Positions 52,871 to 62,273 of a stretch of 64,000 bases of DNA are shown in pieces (positions within the stretch are counted from its first letter, which is position 1; every line of letters begins with the position of its first letter). The position numbers were made by a program, and so were the translations under genes. Under the pieces are notes generated by a model that worked only from the letters and a program-made list of their open reading frames with translations, was not told where the DNA came from and did no database searches. This DNA is from Haliea sp. (GTDB lineage: Bacteria; Pseudomonadota; Gammaproteobacteria; Pseudomonadales; Halieaceae): NCBI GenBank assembly GCA_002692965.1, contig NZNC01000019.1, forward strand, positions 153,066-217,065, written 5' to 3'.

Positions 52871-52900
52871 CTTGAAATCTCGCCTATCCGACCCCATTTA
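52871..52900 (+). promoter_or_regulatory. sigma32 heat-shock promoter of htpG
   Basis: CTTGAAA (52871-52877) and CCCCATTTA (52892-52900) are separated by 14 bp. This matches the sigma32 consensus CTTGAAA / CCCCATnT essentially perfectly, 36 bp before the htpG ATG. Confidence 0.92.
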
Positions 52901-52936
52901 CTGCTGCCTATCGGCATTGTCCAAGCGAGGAGTCCC

Positions 52937-54841
52937 ATGACCGCAGACGTGAACAAGCAGACCCTGGGTTTTCAGACCGAGGCGCGGCAACTGCTGCACC
53001 TGATGATCCACTCCCTGTACTCCAACAAGGAGATTTTTCTCCGCGAGCTGATCTCCAACGCTTCCGACGCGATCGACAAGCTGCGTTTCCTGGCGCTGTC
53101 GGACGAGTCCCTGCTGGAGGGGCAGGCGGACTTCGAGATCCGCGTGGACCTCGACAAGGAGGGCAAAACACTCACCATCACCGACAACGGTGTGGGGATG
53201 AATCGCGACGAGGTCGTCGAGAACCTGGGTACCATTGCGCGTTCGGGAACGGCGGCATTTCTGGAGAACCTGACCGGTGACCAGAAGAAGGATTCCCAGC
53301 TGATCGGTCAGTTCGGCGTGGGCTTCTACTCGGCCTTCATCGTCGCCGACCGCGTCGAAGTGCGCACGCGCAAGGCCGGTGAGCCTGCCGCGAATGGCGT
53401 GCTCTGGGAAAGTCATGGCGAGTCCGAGTTCTCGATTGCGCCCCTCGAGCGCGAGCAGCGCGGCACCAGCATCACCCTTTACCTGAAGTCCGACTGCCTG
53501 GACTTCGCCGACGACTGGCGCGTGCGCAGCGTGATCAAGAAATACTCCGACCATATTTCCGTGCCGGTGAAGATGCTCGAGCCGGCGAAGAGTGACGCGG
53601 AGGAGGGCGAGGAGCCGGCGCAGCAGGAGTACAAGGCGGTCAACGAGGCCACCGCACTGTGGACACGCCCGCGCAACGAGATCAGCGACGACGAGTACAA
53701 GGCCTTCTACCGCCACGTCTCCCACGACTTCGAGGACCCTCTGACCTGGAGCCACAACAAGGTGGAGGGCAAACAGGAGTACACCAGCCTGCTGTATATT
53801 CCCCGCCGTGCCCCCTTCGACCTGTGGCAGCGGGACATGACCCGGGGGCTCAAGCTGTATGTGCAGCGCACCTTCATCATGGATGACGCGGAGCAGTTTT
53901 TGCCGCTCTACCTGCGTTTCGTCAAGGGTGTTGTGGACAGCAGTGACCTGCCCCTCAACGTGTCCCGGGAGATCCTGCAGCAGGACAGCCAGGTCGAAGC
54001 CATGCGCAGCGCCCTGACCAAACGCGTGCTGGACATGCTCGGCAAGTTGGCAAGCAAGCAGCCCGAGGATTACGCGACCTTCTGGAAGGAGTTCGGCCAG
54101 GTCCTGAAAGAGGGGCCCGCGGAGGACTTTGGCAATCGCGAGAAAATAGCCGGCCTGCTGCGCTTCTCCACCACCCACACGGACAAGCCCGAGCAGGACC
54201 AGTCCCTGGCGGACTACGTCGGTCGCATGCAGGAAGGCCAGGACAAGATCTACTACGTGGTCGCGGAGAATTTCAACACCGCGCGCAAGAGTCCGCACCT
54301 GGAAGTCTTCCGCAAGAAGGGTATCGAGGTCCTGCTGCTTAGCGATCGCGTCGACGACTGGCTGATGAACCAGCTGCAGGAGTTTGATGGCAAGTCCTTC
54401 CAGGACGTGGCCCGGGGCACGCTGGAGCTGGATGATGAAGCCAAGGAAGCCCAGGAGCAGCTGAAGAAGGACAGCGAGGCCCTGGTCGAGCGCCTGGGCA
54501 AGGTGCTCGAGGCGCAGGTGGCGGAAGTGCGGCCGACTGTGCGCCTGACCGACTCCCCCGCCTGCCTGGTGGTCGGCGAGTATGACATGGGAGCCCAGAT
54601 GCGGCGCCTGCTCGAGGCCGCCGGGCAACAGGTCCCCGACAGCAAACTCATTCTGGAGATCAACCCGGCACATCCACTGCTACAAATGCTGGACGCCGAA
54701 CAGGATGAAGCGCGCTTTGCCGACCTCGCCCACATCATTTTCGACCAGGCCAGCCTGGCCGAGGGCGGGCAGCTGGAGGATCCCGCGGCCTACGTCGAGC
54801 GTCTCAACAGCCTGCTGCTGGAGCTGAGCCGGCGCGACTGA
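52937..54841 (+). CDS. htpG: molecular chaperone HtpG (Hsp90)
   Basis: It is a cytosolic ATP-dependent chaperone (634 aa). The N-terminal GHKL domain has [26 protein letters not shown] and [15 protein letters not shown]. The middle domain includes the catalytic arginine region [13 protein letters not shown], and the C-terminal dimerisation domain follows. The GAGGAG ribosome site and the sigma32 promoter indicate heat-shock induction. Confidence 0.97.
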   Translation: MTADVNKQTLGFQTEARQLLHLMIHSLYSNKEIFLRELISNASDAIDKLRFLALSDESLLEGQADFEIRVDLDKEGKTLTITDNGVGMNRDEVVENLGTIARSGTAAFLENLTGDQKKDSQLIGQFGVGFYSAFIVADRVEVRTRKAGEPAANGVLWESHGESEFSIAPLEREQRGTSITLYLKSDCLDFADDWRVRSVIKKYSDHISVPVKMLEPAKSDAEEGEEPAQQEYKAVNEATALWTRPRNEISDDEYKAFYRHVSHDFEDPLTWSHNKVEGKQEYTSLLYIPRRAPFDLWQRDMTRGLKLYVQRTFIMDDAEQFLPLYLRFVKGVVDSSDLPLNVSREILQQDSQVEAMRSALTKRVLDMLGKLASKQPEDYATFWKEFGQVLKEGPAEDFGNREKIAGLLRFSTTHTDKPEQDQSLADYVGRMQEGQDKIYYVVAENFNTARKSPHLEVFRKKGIEVLLLSDRVDDWLMNQLQEFDGKSFQDVARGTLELDDEAKEAQEQLKKDSEALVERLGKVLEAQVAEVRPTVRLTDSPACLVVGEYDMGAQMRRLLEAAGQQVPDSKLILEINPAHPLLQMLDAEQDEARFADLAHIIFDQASLAEGGQLEDPAAYVERLNSLLLELSRRD

Positions 54842-54915
54842 GCCGGGGATGCCGCGCCCCGGCCGGCCTGTTAGACTGGGCCGCCAGGGCGTAATGCGCA
54901 GGCAGGAGGCGGACC

Positions 54916-55509
54916 TTGCGGACACGGACAGGCTCGGTAGGGAAGACACTGGTGCGTGGCCTCGGCCTGCTGATGCTGCTGGCGGCACACGCCCGCGGCG
55001 GCGCGGCGGGCCCGGGTGTCCTCGAGACCCTGGAGGCCTTCCCCCACGCGGAGTCCATGGAGCGTCGTGAGCTGCGGGTGATCGATCACCAGGTGGGGCT
55101 CGGCGCCCTGCAGAAAATCCACGGCGACTGGGAGTTCCGGGACAGCGAGCGCCTCAGCGGTCTCCTGACCCGGGAAACGTTCCGTATTGTCGACGGCTTT
55201 GCCGCCGCGCAGGTGCTGGCGTCGCTGGAGGAGCAGTTGGTCGAGCGGGGTTCGCGGCTGTTGTTCCGCTGCGAGGGCCGGGCCTGCGGTCACGCTGCCC
55301 AGTGGGCCAACCGGGTCTTCGGGCAGCGTGTGCTCTACGGCCGCGCGGACGAACAGCGCTATCGGGTACACGCCCTGCAGCGGGACGGTCGCGAGTGGCG
55401 TGTGGTCCTCTATGCCGGCGCCCGCACCAGCGACCGGCAGTATGTCCATGTGGATGTGCTGGCGCTGGAGCGCGCCGGGGAAGACTCAGCGACGCAACTG
55501 GAGGAGTGA
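54916..55509 (+). CDS. DUF4892-like secreted protein
   Basis: This 197-residue protein has an N-terminal signal ([17 protein letters not shown]). The core motifs [20 protein letters not shown] and [12 protein letters not shown] resemble the DUF4892 family seen in Pseudomonas and relatives. The function is unknown. The start is TTG, backed by a strong AGGAGG six bases upstream. The last 24 bp overlap the end of folE on the opposite strand. Confidence 0.68.
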   Translation: MRTRTGSVGKTLVRGLGLLMLLAAHARGGAAGPGVLETLEAFPHAESMERRELRVIDHQVGLGALQKIHGDWEFRDSERLSGLLTRETFRIVDGFAAAQVLASLEEQLVERGSRLLFRCEGRACGHAAQWANRVFGQRVLYGRADEQRYRVHALQRDGREWRVVLYAGARTSDRQYVHVDVLALERAGEDSATQLEE

Positions 55510-56034
55510 GAGAAATTCCTCTCGGGTCTTCTGCTCGCTGCGGAAGGTGCCGAGCATCGCCGAGGTTTTCATCACCGAGTTCTGCTTTTCCACGCCGCGC
55601 ATCATCATGCACATGTGCTGGGCCTCGATGATCACCCCGACGCCCTCGGCCTGGGTGACCTCCATGATGGTTTCCGCAATCTGCGTGGTCAGGGATTCCT
55701 GGATCTGCAGGCGCCGGGCAAAAACATCCACCAGCCGGGCAACCTTGGACAGACCGAGGACCTTGCCAGTGGGAATGTAGGCGACGTGACACTTGCCGAT
55801 AAAGGGCAGCAGGTGATGCTCGCAGAGGGAGTAGAGCTCGACATCCTGCACCAGCACCATTTCGCTGGAATCCGAGGGGAACAGGGCGTTGTTGACCACC
55901 TCATCGACGGATTGCCGGTAGCCGCGGGTGAGGAATTCAAAGGCTTTTGCCGCCCGTTTCGGGGTGTCCGCCAGGCCGGGGCGGGAAAGATCTTCCCCGA
56001 TGGCGGTGATGATGCTTGACCAGTGCTGCTCCAC
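55486..56034 (-). CDS. folE: GTP cyclohydrolase I FolE
   Basis: It makes 7,8-dihydroneopterin triphosphate from GTP, the first step to tetrahydrofolate. The zinc and active-site residues are in [19 protein letters not shown] and [15 protein letters not shown] 56034 ([20 protein letters not shown]) has an AGGGAGA ribosome site and gives 182 aa, the usual size. An ATG at 56073 would add 13 residues without a good ribosome site. It is divergent from prmB and convergent with the DUF4892-like gene. Confidence 0.94.
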   Translation of the reverse strand: MEQHWSSIITAIGEDLSRPGLADTPKRAAKAFEFLTRGYRQSVDEVVNNALFPSDSSEMVLVQDVELYSLCEHHLLPFIGKCHVAYIPTGKVLGLSKVARLVDVFARRLQIQESLTTQIAETIMEVTQAEGVGVIIEAQHMCMMMRGVEKQNSVMKTSAMLGTFRSEQKTREEFLSLLQLRR

Positions 56035-56198
56035 GCGTATTCTCCCTGCGGCATGGCGGTGCCGCGACGCCATAGGGGCCGCGACCAGTAAAGGCCCGCG
56101 ATAGTAGCACAGCGCCCGGGGCGGGCAAATGTGGCTTACAGGATGTTCATTAACGGATGGTGGTGACGCAGAACAGGCTGCGCGCCGGGAGCGATAGC

Positions 56199-57104
56199 AT
56201 GAATAGTGGCGGACAGGCGAGCGTGGCCAGCGCGCTGGAGTCGGTGTCGGCGGCTCTGGAGAGGGCCGGGGTCTATTGTGGACACGGCACTGACAACGCC
56301 TGGGACGAAGCGGTGCAGCTGGTGTTGGCAGTGGCTGATCTGCCCGCGGACAGCGATGACAGCGTCCTTGGGCATGTCCTCGACGACGCCCGTCAGGCCC
56401 GCCTGCAGGCGCTGCTGGACCGGCGTATCCGCGAGCGCGTGCCCCTGCCGTATCTGCTGGGCTGGGTGCATTTCGCCGGCCTGCATCTGCGCTGTGACCC
56501 ACGCGCCATTATCCCCCGCTCGCCGATTGCCGAATTGGTCCTTGCGGGTTTCCAGCCCTGGTACACCGGTCCGCCGCCGGCGCGCCTGCTGGATCTTTGC
56601 TGTGGTGGCGGTTGTCTCGGTCTCGCCGCCGCGCACTACCAGCCGGCGCTGGCGGTGGACCTGGTAGACCTGGATGCCGATGCCCTGGCCCTGGGGCGGG
56701 AGAATGCCGCGCTACTGGGTGTGGGTGAGCGCGTGAGGCTGATGCAGTCGGACCTGTTTGCCGCGGTGGCGGGGCAGCGTTACGACATTATTGTCAGCAA
56801 TCCGCCCTATGTGGATGCCGCGGACCTGGCCAGCATGCCCGCGGAATACCATCACGAACCCGCGCTGGCGCTGGGCTCTGGCGCGGATGGCCTGGATCTG
56901 ACCCGGCGCATCCTGGCTGAGGCGGAGAATTACCTGGAGCCCAGCGGTCTGCTGGTGGTCGAGGTCGGCAACAGCTGGGAGGCTCTCGAAGAGGCCTATC
57001 CCCGTGTCCCCTTTACCTGGCTGGAGTTTGAGAGCGGCGGACACGGCGTATTTGTCATGACGGCCGCGGAACTGGCCGAACACCGGGCAAGCCTGCGCCA
57101 ATAA
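56199..57104 (+). CDS. prmB: 50S ribosomal protein L3 glutamine methyltransferase PrmB
   Basis: It is a SAM-dependent methyltransferase that modifies a glutamine of ribosomal protein L3. ATG 56199 has GGGAG upstream and gives 301 aa; the frame is open to 56157. The SAM motif is [16 protein letters not shown] and the catalytic NPPY is in [13 protein letters not shown]. The N-terminal [13 protein letters not shown] and IPRSPIAEL features distinguish PrmB from PrmC. It precedes aroC, as is common in gammaproteobacteria. Confidence 0.94.
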   Translation: MNSGGQASVASALESVSAALERAGVYCGHGTDNAWDEAVQLVLAVADLPADSDDSVLGHVLDDARQARLQALLDRRIRERVPLPYLLGWVHFAGLHLRCDPRAIIPRSPIAELVLAGFQPWYTGPPPARLLDLCCGGGCLGLAAAHYQPALAVDLVDLDADALALGRENAALLGVGERVRLMQSDLFAAVAGQRYDIIVSNPPYVDAADLASMPAEYHHEPALALGSGADGLDLTRRILAEAENYLEPSGLLVVEVGNSWEALEEAYPRVPFTWLEFESGGHGVFVMTAAELAEHRASLRQ

Positions 57105-57145
57105 GCGTTATACTTGCCACTTTTGCGTGCGGAGAACGAGGCAGC

Positions 57146-58255
57146 ATGGCCGGCAATACCCTGGGGAAACTGTTTACCGTGACCACCTTTGGCGAGAGCC
57201 ACGGGCCGGCGCTGGGTTGTATCGTTGACGGCTGCCCCCCGGGTCTGGCGCTGAGCAGCGCCGACCTGCAGACCGACCTCGATCGCCGCAAGCCGGGAAC
57301 CTCGCGCTTCACAACCCAGCGCCGCGAGGCCGATGAAGTGCGCATTCTCTCGGGGGTTTTCGAGGGCCGTACCACGGGTACGCCGATCGGCCTGCTGATC
57401 GAGAATACCGACCAGCGGTCCAAGGATTACTCCAACATTGCGACGACCTTCCGGCCCGCTCACGCCGACTACACCTACCAGCAGAAATACGGTTTCCGCG
57501 ACTACCGGGGTGGCGGGCGCTCCTCGGCCCGTGAGACGGCCATGCGGGTGGCGGCGGGGGCCATCGCCAAGAAATACCTGCGGGAGCGCTGCGGCATTCA
57601 GGTGCGCGGCTACCTGGCTCAACTGGGGCCGATCAGGATCAGTCAGCTGGACTGGGACCAGGTGGAACAAAACCCCTTTTTCTGCCCGGACCCCGATCGT
57701 GTGGCGGAGATGGCCGACTACATGGCGGCCCTGAACAAGCGCGGGGACTCCATCGGCGCACGTATCAACGTGGTGGCCAGTGGCGTCATGCCGGGGCTGG
57801 GCGAGCCGGTATTCGATCGCCTGGATGCTGACATCGCCCACGCCATGATGGGCATCAACGCCGTCAAGGGCGTGGAGATCGGTGCCGGTTTCGCGGTGGT
57901 CGAGCAGCAGGGTAGTGAGCACCGAGACCTGCTCACGCCCGGTGGCTTCGTCGGCAACCAGGCCGGGGGTGTGCTCGGCGGCATTTCCAGCGGCCAGGAC
58001 ATCACGGTCAGCCTGGCCCTGAAGCCCACCTCCAGCATTCGCCAGCCGGGTGCCAGTATCGATACCGCGGGGCAGCCCCTGGAGGTGGTGACCCACGGGC
58101 GTCACGACCCCTGTGTCGGTATTCGCGCAACGCCCATTGCCGAGGCCATGTTGGCACTGGTGTTGATGGATCACCTGCTGCGCCACCGGGGGCAGAACGC
58201 CGATGTCCGGTGCGAGACCCCGGTCATTCCCGCGGCAGCGCCGGAGCGGGGCTAG
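57146..58255 (+). CDS. aroC: chorismate synthase AroC
   Basis: It catalyses the last step of the shikimate pathway with reduced FMN (369 aa). Signatures are [36 protein letters not shown] and the C-terminal [22 protein letters not shown]-like site precedes the ATG. A small membrane-protein gene starts 2 bp after its stop. Confidence 0.97.
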   Translation: MAGNTLGKLFTVTTFGESHGPALGCIVDGCPPGLALSSADLQTDLDRRKPGTSRFTTQRREADEVRILSGVFEGRTTGTPIGLLIENTDQRSKDYSNIATTFRPAHADYTYQQKYGFRDYRGGGRSSARETAMRVAAGAIAKKYLRERCGIQVRGYLAQLGPIRISQLDWDQVEQNPFFCPDPDRVAEMADYMAALNKRGDSIGARINVVASGVMPGLGEPVFDRLDADIAHAMMGINAVKGVEIGAGFAVVEQQGSEHRDLLTPGGFVGNQAGGVLGGISSGQDITVSLALKPTSSIRQPGASIDTAGQPLEVVTHGRHDPCVGIRATPIAEAMLALVLMDHLLRHRGQNADVRCETPVIPAAAPERG

Positions 58256-58257
58256 GT

Positions 58258-58476
58258 ATGCGCCTGTTTCGCCGCGGTTACTTGCGCACGGCGGTGCTGG
58301 GTACGGTCGCCATGGGGGTGCTGGTCTGGGCGGCGGTGGATCGCTTCGAGGTGCCCGCGGAGCGGGTCTGGGAGATGTTCCAGGTGGCGCTGTTGCTGGT
58401 CGGCCTGCTGGTGCTGGCCGCCGCGCTGCCAGCGGCACTCTGGGTGGCCTGGCGGCGCTGGCGCAGCTCGCGCTGA
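58258..58476 (+). CDS. small two-helix membrane protein, unknown function
   Basis: This is a 72-residue hydrophobic protein with a basic N-terminus (MRLFRRGYLR), a first helix (TAVLGTVAMGVLVWAAV), a short acidic loop (DRFEVPAERVWEMF), and a second helix (VALLLVGLLVLAAALPAALW). It ends with the basic WRRWRSSR. It lies 2 bp after aroC, so it is probably co-transcribed. I do not recognise the family. Confidence 0.6.
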   Translation: MRLFRRGYLRTAVLGTVAMGVLVWAAVDRFEVPAERVWEMFQVALLLVGLLVLAAALPAALWVAWRRWRSSR

Positions 58477-58480
58477 CAGC

Positions 58481-59005
58481 CTAGCCCGCGGGGCTGAGGT
58501 CGATGTCCAGGGTCATGTCGTCGGCGATGCTGTCCAGCGCGCCCTGCAGGGCCTCCAGGGTGGCGCCGGCCGGCAGTTCCGCTTCGATGCAGGCGTGGAA
58601 CAGCTGCTCGCCGCTCATCGGCGCGCTGCTGACTTCGCTTTCCATTTCCACCACGTTCAGTTGCTCGGCCGCGAGGGCGCGGCTGATTTCCCGGACAATA
58701 CCCGGACGGTCGGGGCCCACGACGGTCAGGTTGACTCGCCGCTCGCCGCGGGGGGCGACCTCGCTGGCCGCGGGCGTAACGCGCACACTCAGACCGCTGT
58801 CGGCAAGGCCGCGCAGGGTCTCCTCCAGTCCGGAGCCCGCGCTTTCCGGCAGGTTGACCAGGACCAGGCCGGCGAACTTGCCGCCGAGCTGGGACAGCCG
58901 GCTCTCCAGCCAGTTGCCTCCACTGCGCTCAATGGCGCTGGAGAGGGCCTCGACCAGCCCCGGGCGGTCGTCCCCGATAAAGGTCACGATGAAAGCTGAT
59001 TCCAC
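58481..59005 (-). CDS. ACT-domain protein, GcvR-like
   Basis: This 174-residue protein has two tandem ACT domains: FIVTFIGDDRPGLVEALSSA at residues about 4-23 and LTVVGPDRPGIVREISRAL near 95. This layout is that of the glycine cleavage system repressor GcvR and its relatives, which sense glycine-type ligands without binding DNA themselves. The GTG start gives VESAFIV; no ATG is in the right place. No gcv gene is in the window, so the target is unknown. Confidence 0.8.
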   Translation of the reverse strand: MESAFIVTFIGDDRPGLVEALSSAIERSGGNWLESRLSQLGGKFAGLVLVNLPESAGSGLEETLRGLADSGLSVRVTPAASEVAPRGERRVNLTVVGPDRPGIVREISRALAAEQLNVVEMESEVSSAPMSGEQLFHACIEAELPAGATLEALQGALDSIADDMTLDIDLSPAG

Positions 59006-59077
59006 GCTGCAGGCTCCACTTTGTGAGTTTGAGCCCGTATAGTAAACCGCCACGCCTTCAGGGATAAGGAGTTTGCC

Positions 59078-59872
59078 ATGAAAACACTGCTCGGATTGTT
59101 GCTCGCCCTCGCGGTGCTGCCCGCGCACGCGCAGCTGGACTGGGATGCGGCACTGGCCGGTGAGCACCGCAGCGAAGCCAATCGTGCCCGCGATGACGCC
59201 CGGCACCCGCGGGAAACACTGGAATTCTTCGGCTTGCGCGAGGGCATGACGGTGGTGGAGCTGTCCCCGGGTGGCGGCTGGTATACCGAAGTTCTGGCAC
59301 CGCTGCTGGTGGATAATGGCACCCTCTACGCCGCGCACTTCGGCCTCAACGCACCAGGCGCTTATTTCCGCAAATCCCTGGGCGGTTATCTGCAGAAGCT
59401 GGCGGCGAACCACGAGCTCTACGGCCCGGTCGTGGTGACGCAGTTGCAGCCCCCCGCGGAGACCACCGTCGCACCGGCCGGTTCGGCGGACCTGGTGGTG
59501 GCCTTCCGCAATGTCCACAGCTGGATGCGCAGTGACAGCCTCGACGCCGTGTTCCAGGCCGCCCATGCCGCGCTCAAGCCCGGCGGTGTGCTGGGTATCG
59601 TCCAGCATCGCGCCGAGGCAGGTCGCAGCGAGGAGCAGATGGCCAGCACCGGCTATGTGACCGAGGCCCATGTGATCGCCGCCGCCGAGGCCGCCGGCTT
59701 CACCCTGGACGGCCGCAGCGAGATCAATGCCAATCCGCGCGATACCCGCGATCATCCCCAGGGGGTGTGGTCACTGCCGCCCTCACTGGTCGGTGGCGAC
59801 GAGGGTCGCGAAGGCTTCATGGCTATCGGCGAGAGCGATCGCATGACCCTGCGCTTCCGCAAGCCGGAGTAA
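59078..59872 (+). CDS. secreted SAM-methyltransferase-like protein
   Basis: This 264-residue protein has a clear signal peptide (MKTLLGLLLALAVLPAHAQ). The Rossmann-like region has VVELSPGGGWYTEVLAPLL in place of the usual SAM glycine motif, then DLVVAFRNVHSWM and ALKPGGVLGIVQHR. It resembles the predicted methyltransferases of COG4798. Export is odd, as SAM is cytosolic, so it may bind another ligand. GGAG (in ATAAGGAGT) precedes the ATG. The next four genes run close behind it. Confidence 0.78.
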   Translation: MKTLLGLLLALAVLPAHAQLDWDAALAGEHRSEANRARDDARHPRETLEFFGLREGMTVVELSPGGGWYTEVLAPLLVDNGTLYAAHFGLNAPGAYFRKSLGGYLQKLAANHELYGPVVVTQLQPPAETTVAPAGSADLVVAFRNVHSWMRSDSLDAVFQAAHAALKPGGVLGIVQHRAEAGRSEEQMASTGYVTEAHVIAAAEAAGFTLDGRSEINANPRDTRDHPQGVWSLPPSLVGGDEGREGFMAIGESDRMTLRFRKPE

Positions 59873-59876
59873 GCGC

Positions 59877-60140
59877 TTGGCGGCATTTCTGGATATTCCC
59901 CCGCTGGCACTCAGCGAAGAAGCCCTGGAGGGTTTGCTTGAGGAGTTCGCCAGTCGCGATGGCACAGACTACGGCGAGCGGGAGCGCAGCCTGGCGGAAA
60001 AAGTGGCCGATCTGCGCAGTCAGCTGACCCGTGGTGAGCTCTGCCTGCTCTTCGACCAGGACAGCGAAACCTGGGACTTGTGCCCGCGGGAGGAGGCCCG
60101 CCGACTGCTGCAGGCACAGGAGGCGCCCGGTGACGGTTGA
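59877..60140 (+). CDS. yheU: YheU-family protein (UPF0270)
   Basis: This 87-residue conserved protein matches E. coli YheU in LEGLLEEFASRDGTDYGERE and EKVADLRSQLTRGE. The function is unknown. The start is TTG, with GGAG in the preceding stop region. It lies 4 bp after the methyltransferase-like gene and overlaps tusA by 11 bases. Confidence 0.85.
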   Translation: MAAFLDIPPLALSEEALEGLLEEFASRDGTDYGERERSLAEKVADLRSQLTRGELCLLFDQDSETWDLCPREEARRLLQAQEAPGDG

Positions 60141-60369
60141 AGCGGAACACACCCTGGACACCTCGGGGCTGTTTTGCCCGGAGCCGGTGATGCTGTTGCA
60201 CAACAAGGTCGCCGAGCTGCAGACGGGGGAGACCCTGCGGGTTATTGCCACCGATCCCACCACGCAACGCGACATTCCGCGTTTCTGTCGCTTCCTCGGG
60301 CACGAACTGCTGGTCGAGGAGGTCGCCGACGGGGTGTTTGTTTACCTGCTGCGCAAGGGGGCGGGGTGA
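60130..60369 (+). CDS. tusA: sulfur carrier protein TusA
   Basis: It carries persulfide sulfur for 2-thiouridine synthesis in tRNA wobble bases (79 aa, GTG start). The sulfur-accepting cysteine is in the family motif LFCPEPVMLLHNKV. DPTTQRDIPRFCRFLGHEL matches E. coli TusA closely. It overlaps yheU and the epmC GTG (4 bases). Together with ttcA it gives the window two tRNA thiolation genes. Confidence 0.93.
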   Translation: MTVEAEHTLDTSGLFCPEPVMLLHNKVAELQTGETLRVIATDPTTQRDIPRFCRFLGHELLVEEVADGVFVYLLRKGAG

Positions 60370-60944
60370 CGGCAGCTCAACCAGAACCCCATTGTGCCGC
60401 TGCACTGGAGGCGATCTTTGATCGCTGCTTCGCCGAGAGCGAGGCGACGCGACTGCGCGGCGGTGTCGACGAACCGCTGTATGTTCCCGCTTCCCCAGAA
60501 CAGGGCCATGCCGTGATCTGGTACCGCGAGGATTATTCCGCGAGTGCGCTGCACGAGGTTTCCCACTGGTGTATTGCCGGCCCCGAGCGTCGGCGCCTGC
60601 CCGACTTTGGCTACTGGTATCACCCCGACGGGCGTAGCCCGGCACAACAGGCTGCCTTCGAGCGGGTGGAGGTCAGGCCCCAGGCGCTGGAGTGGTGTCT
60701 GTCGCGGGCCTGCGGTTTCCGCTTCCGGGTCAGTATCGACAACCTGATGGGGGAGGGGCCCGAGGCAGCGGATCACTCGCGCTTCGAGCGGGCCGTGGTG
60801 GTGCAGGCCAATGACTATCGAAAGCGCGGTCTGCCGCCACGCGCGGCGGCTTTCGCGACCGCCCTGGCGCGACACTGGCAGTGCAGGGATCCCCTGGCGG
60901 AGTCATTCAGTCTGCTCGAGTTGCGCACGGGGCAGCCCGGATGA
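60366..60944 (+). CDS. epmC: elongation factor P hydroxylase EpmC
   Basis: It hydroxylates the beta-lysylated lysine of elongation factor P. Its 192 aa match E. coli EpmC (YfcM) over DEPLYVPASPE, SALHEVSHWCIAGPERRRL, DFGYWYHPDGR and VEVRPQALEW. HEVSH supplies likely metal ligands. The GTG start overlaps tusA, and its ATGA stop overlaps pdxB. Its presence predicts epmA and epmB elsewhere in the genome. Confidence 0.92.
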   Translation: MTAAQPEPHCAAALEAIFDRCFAESEATRLRGGVDEPLYVPASPEQGHAVIWYREDYSASALHEVSHWCIAGPERRRLPDFGYWYHPDGRSPAQQAAFERVEVRPQALEWCLSRACGFRFRVSIDNLMGEGPEAADHSRFERAVVVQANDYRKRGLPPRAAAFATALARHWQCRDPLAESFSLLELRTGQPG

Positions 60945-62080
60945 CGGCACTGCGCATTGTGGCCGACAGTAACCTCCCCGGTGTGGAGACGGTGTTTTCA
61001 CCCTGGGGCGAGGTGCGGCGGGTAGAGGGTCGGGCGCTGCAGCGGGAACACCTGCTCGAGGCCGATGTGCTCCTGGTCCGGTCGGTGACACGCGTCGATC
61101 GCGACCTGCTCGAGGGTACGCCGGTGCGCTTTGTGGGTAGCGGCACGGCGGGCCTGGATCACGTCGACCGCGACGGCTTGCGGGCCATGGGCATCGGTTT
61201 CGCCGCGGCCCCGGGTGCCAATGCCAACGCCGTGGTTGAATACGTGTTGGCGGTTGTCGGCGCGGTGGATGACTTTGCCGAGCGCCTGTTGAATGGCGGC
61301 AGCGTGGGTATTGTCGGGTGTGGCCACGTGGGGCGCACGCTCGCGGCGCGCCTGGATGCGCTGGGCATCGCCAACTGCCAGTACGACCCCTGGCTGGCGG
61401 AGGACAGGCTGCCGACGCCCGGCAGTCTCGCGGAGGTGCTGGCCTGCGATGTGATCAGTCTGCATTGTGAGCTCACCCGCCAGGCCCCCTGGCCCAGCTA
61501 CCACCTGCTGGATGCGGCCTGTCTTGCGGCCCTGACTCCGCAACAGTTGCTGATCAATGCCTCGCGCGGTGCGGTGGTCGACAACCGCGCACTGGCCACG
61601 CGTCTGCACGCCGCTGATGCCCCCCGTGCCGTGCTCGACGTGTGGGAGGCGGAACCCCGGGTGGATGCGGCACTGCTCGAGCGCCTGGCGCTGGGCACGC
61701 CACACATTGCCGGTTACAGCCTGGATGCGAAGTGGGCAGCCACACGCCTGCTCGCCGATGCACTGGCCGAGTTTCTCGGTCGCGCCGGTGCCATGGCGGG
61801 TGCGCTTCCTTCACCCGAGGCCATCGCGTTGCCCGGCCACCTGGCGGGTGCCGGCCTGTGGCGGGTGCTGCTCGGCAGTCGCTACGACCCGCGGGAGGAC
61901 GACAGCGCCCTGCGTGCCCTGGTGAGCGTCTCGGAGCCAGCGCAGGTGCCCGCCGGTTTTGACGCCCTGCGTCGCCACTACCGCGAGCGCCGGGAACTGG
62001 CGGGCAGTCGCGTGCATGTGGCGACGGAGCACCAGCGCGAATTTGCCGAGGCGCTGGGCTGTCAGGTGACTCTCGGCTGA
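60941..62080 (+). CDS. pdxB: erythronate-4-phosphate dehydrogenase PdxB
   Basis: It oxidises 4-phosphoerythronate in the DXP-dependent pathway to pyridoxal phosphate (379 aa). It starts at the ATG overlapping the epmC stop (MTALRIVADSNLPG). The fold is a D-2-hydroxyacid dehydrogenase, with the NAD motif GIVGCGHVGRTLAARL and the catalytic Arg in LINASRGAVVDN. The terminal histidine in GTPHIAGYSLDAK and the PdxB dimerisation domain follow. It is the last gene of the tight block that starts with the methyltransferase-like gene. Confidence 0.95.
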   Translation: MTALRIVADSNLPGVETVFSPWGEVRRVEGRALQREHLLEADVLLVRSVTRVDRDLLEGTPVRFVGSGTAGLDHVDRDGLRAMGIGFAAAPGANANAVVEYVLAVVGAVDDFAERLLNGGSVGIVGCGHVGRTLAARLDALGIANCQYDPWLAEDRLPTPGSLAEVLACDVISLHCELTRQAPWPSYHLLDAACLAALTPQQLLINASRGAVVDNRALATRLHAADAPRAVLDVWEAEPRVDAALLERLALGTPHIAGYSLDAKWAATRLLADALAEFLGRAGAMAGALPSPEAIALPGHLAGAGLWRVLLGSRYDPREDDSALRALVSVSEPAQVPAGFDALRRHYRERRELAGSRVHVATEHQREFAEALGCQVTLG

Positions 62081-62273
62081 GCGAGCCGCACGACCCGGCG
62101 TTCCCGTATTTGCTTCCTTGAACCCGTGTGGCTACCCTTGAAAGAAGTGGCAAAGGTGCCTGTTAAGTGGCTGATTGATGGACGTATCCGTCACTAGACG
62201 GCGGCTTCAGCCACACCCAATGCCATTTTCGTGCATCCTCCATTCGCCCGGCCTTGCAGTTCCCCAATCGTTG

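Noticed and set aside
57108..57114. TATACT before aroC as a promoter
   Set aside because: No -35-like sequence lies at a suitable distance, and aroC can be read from the prmB transcript.
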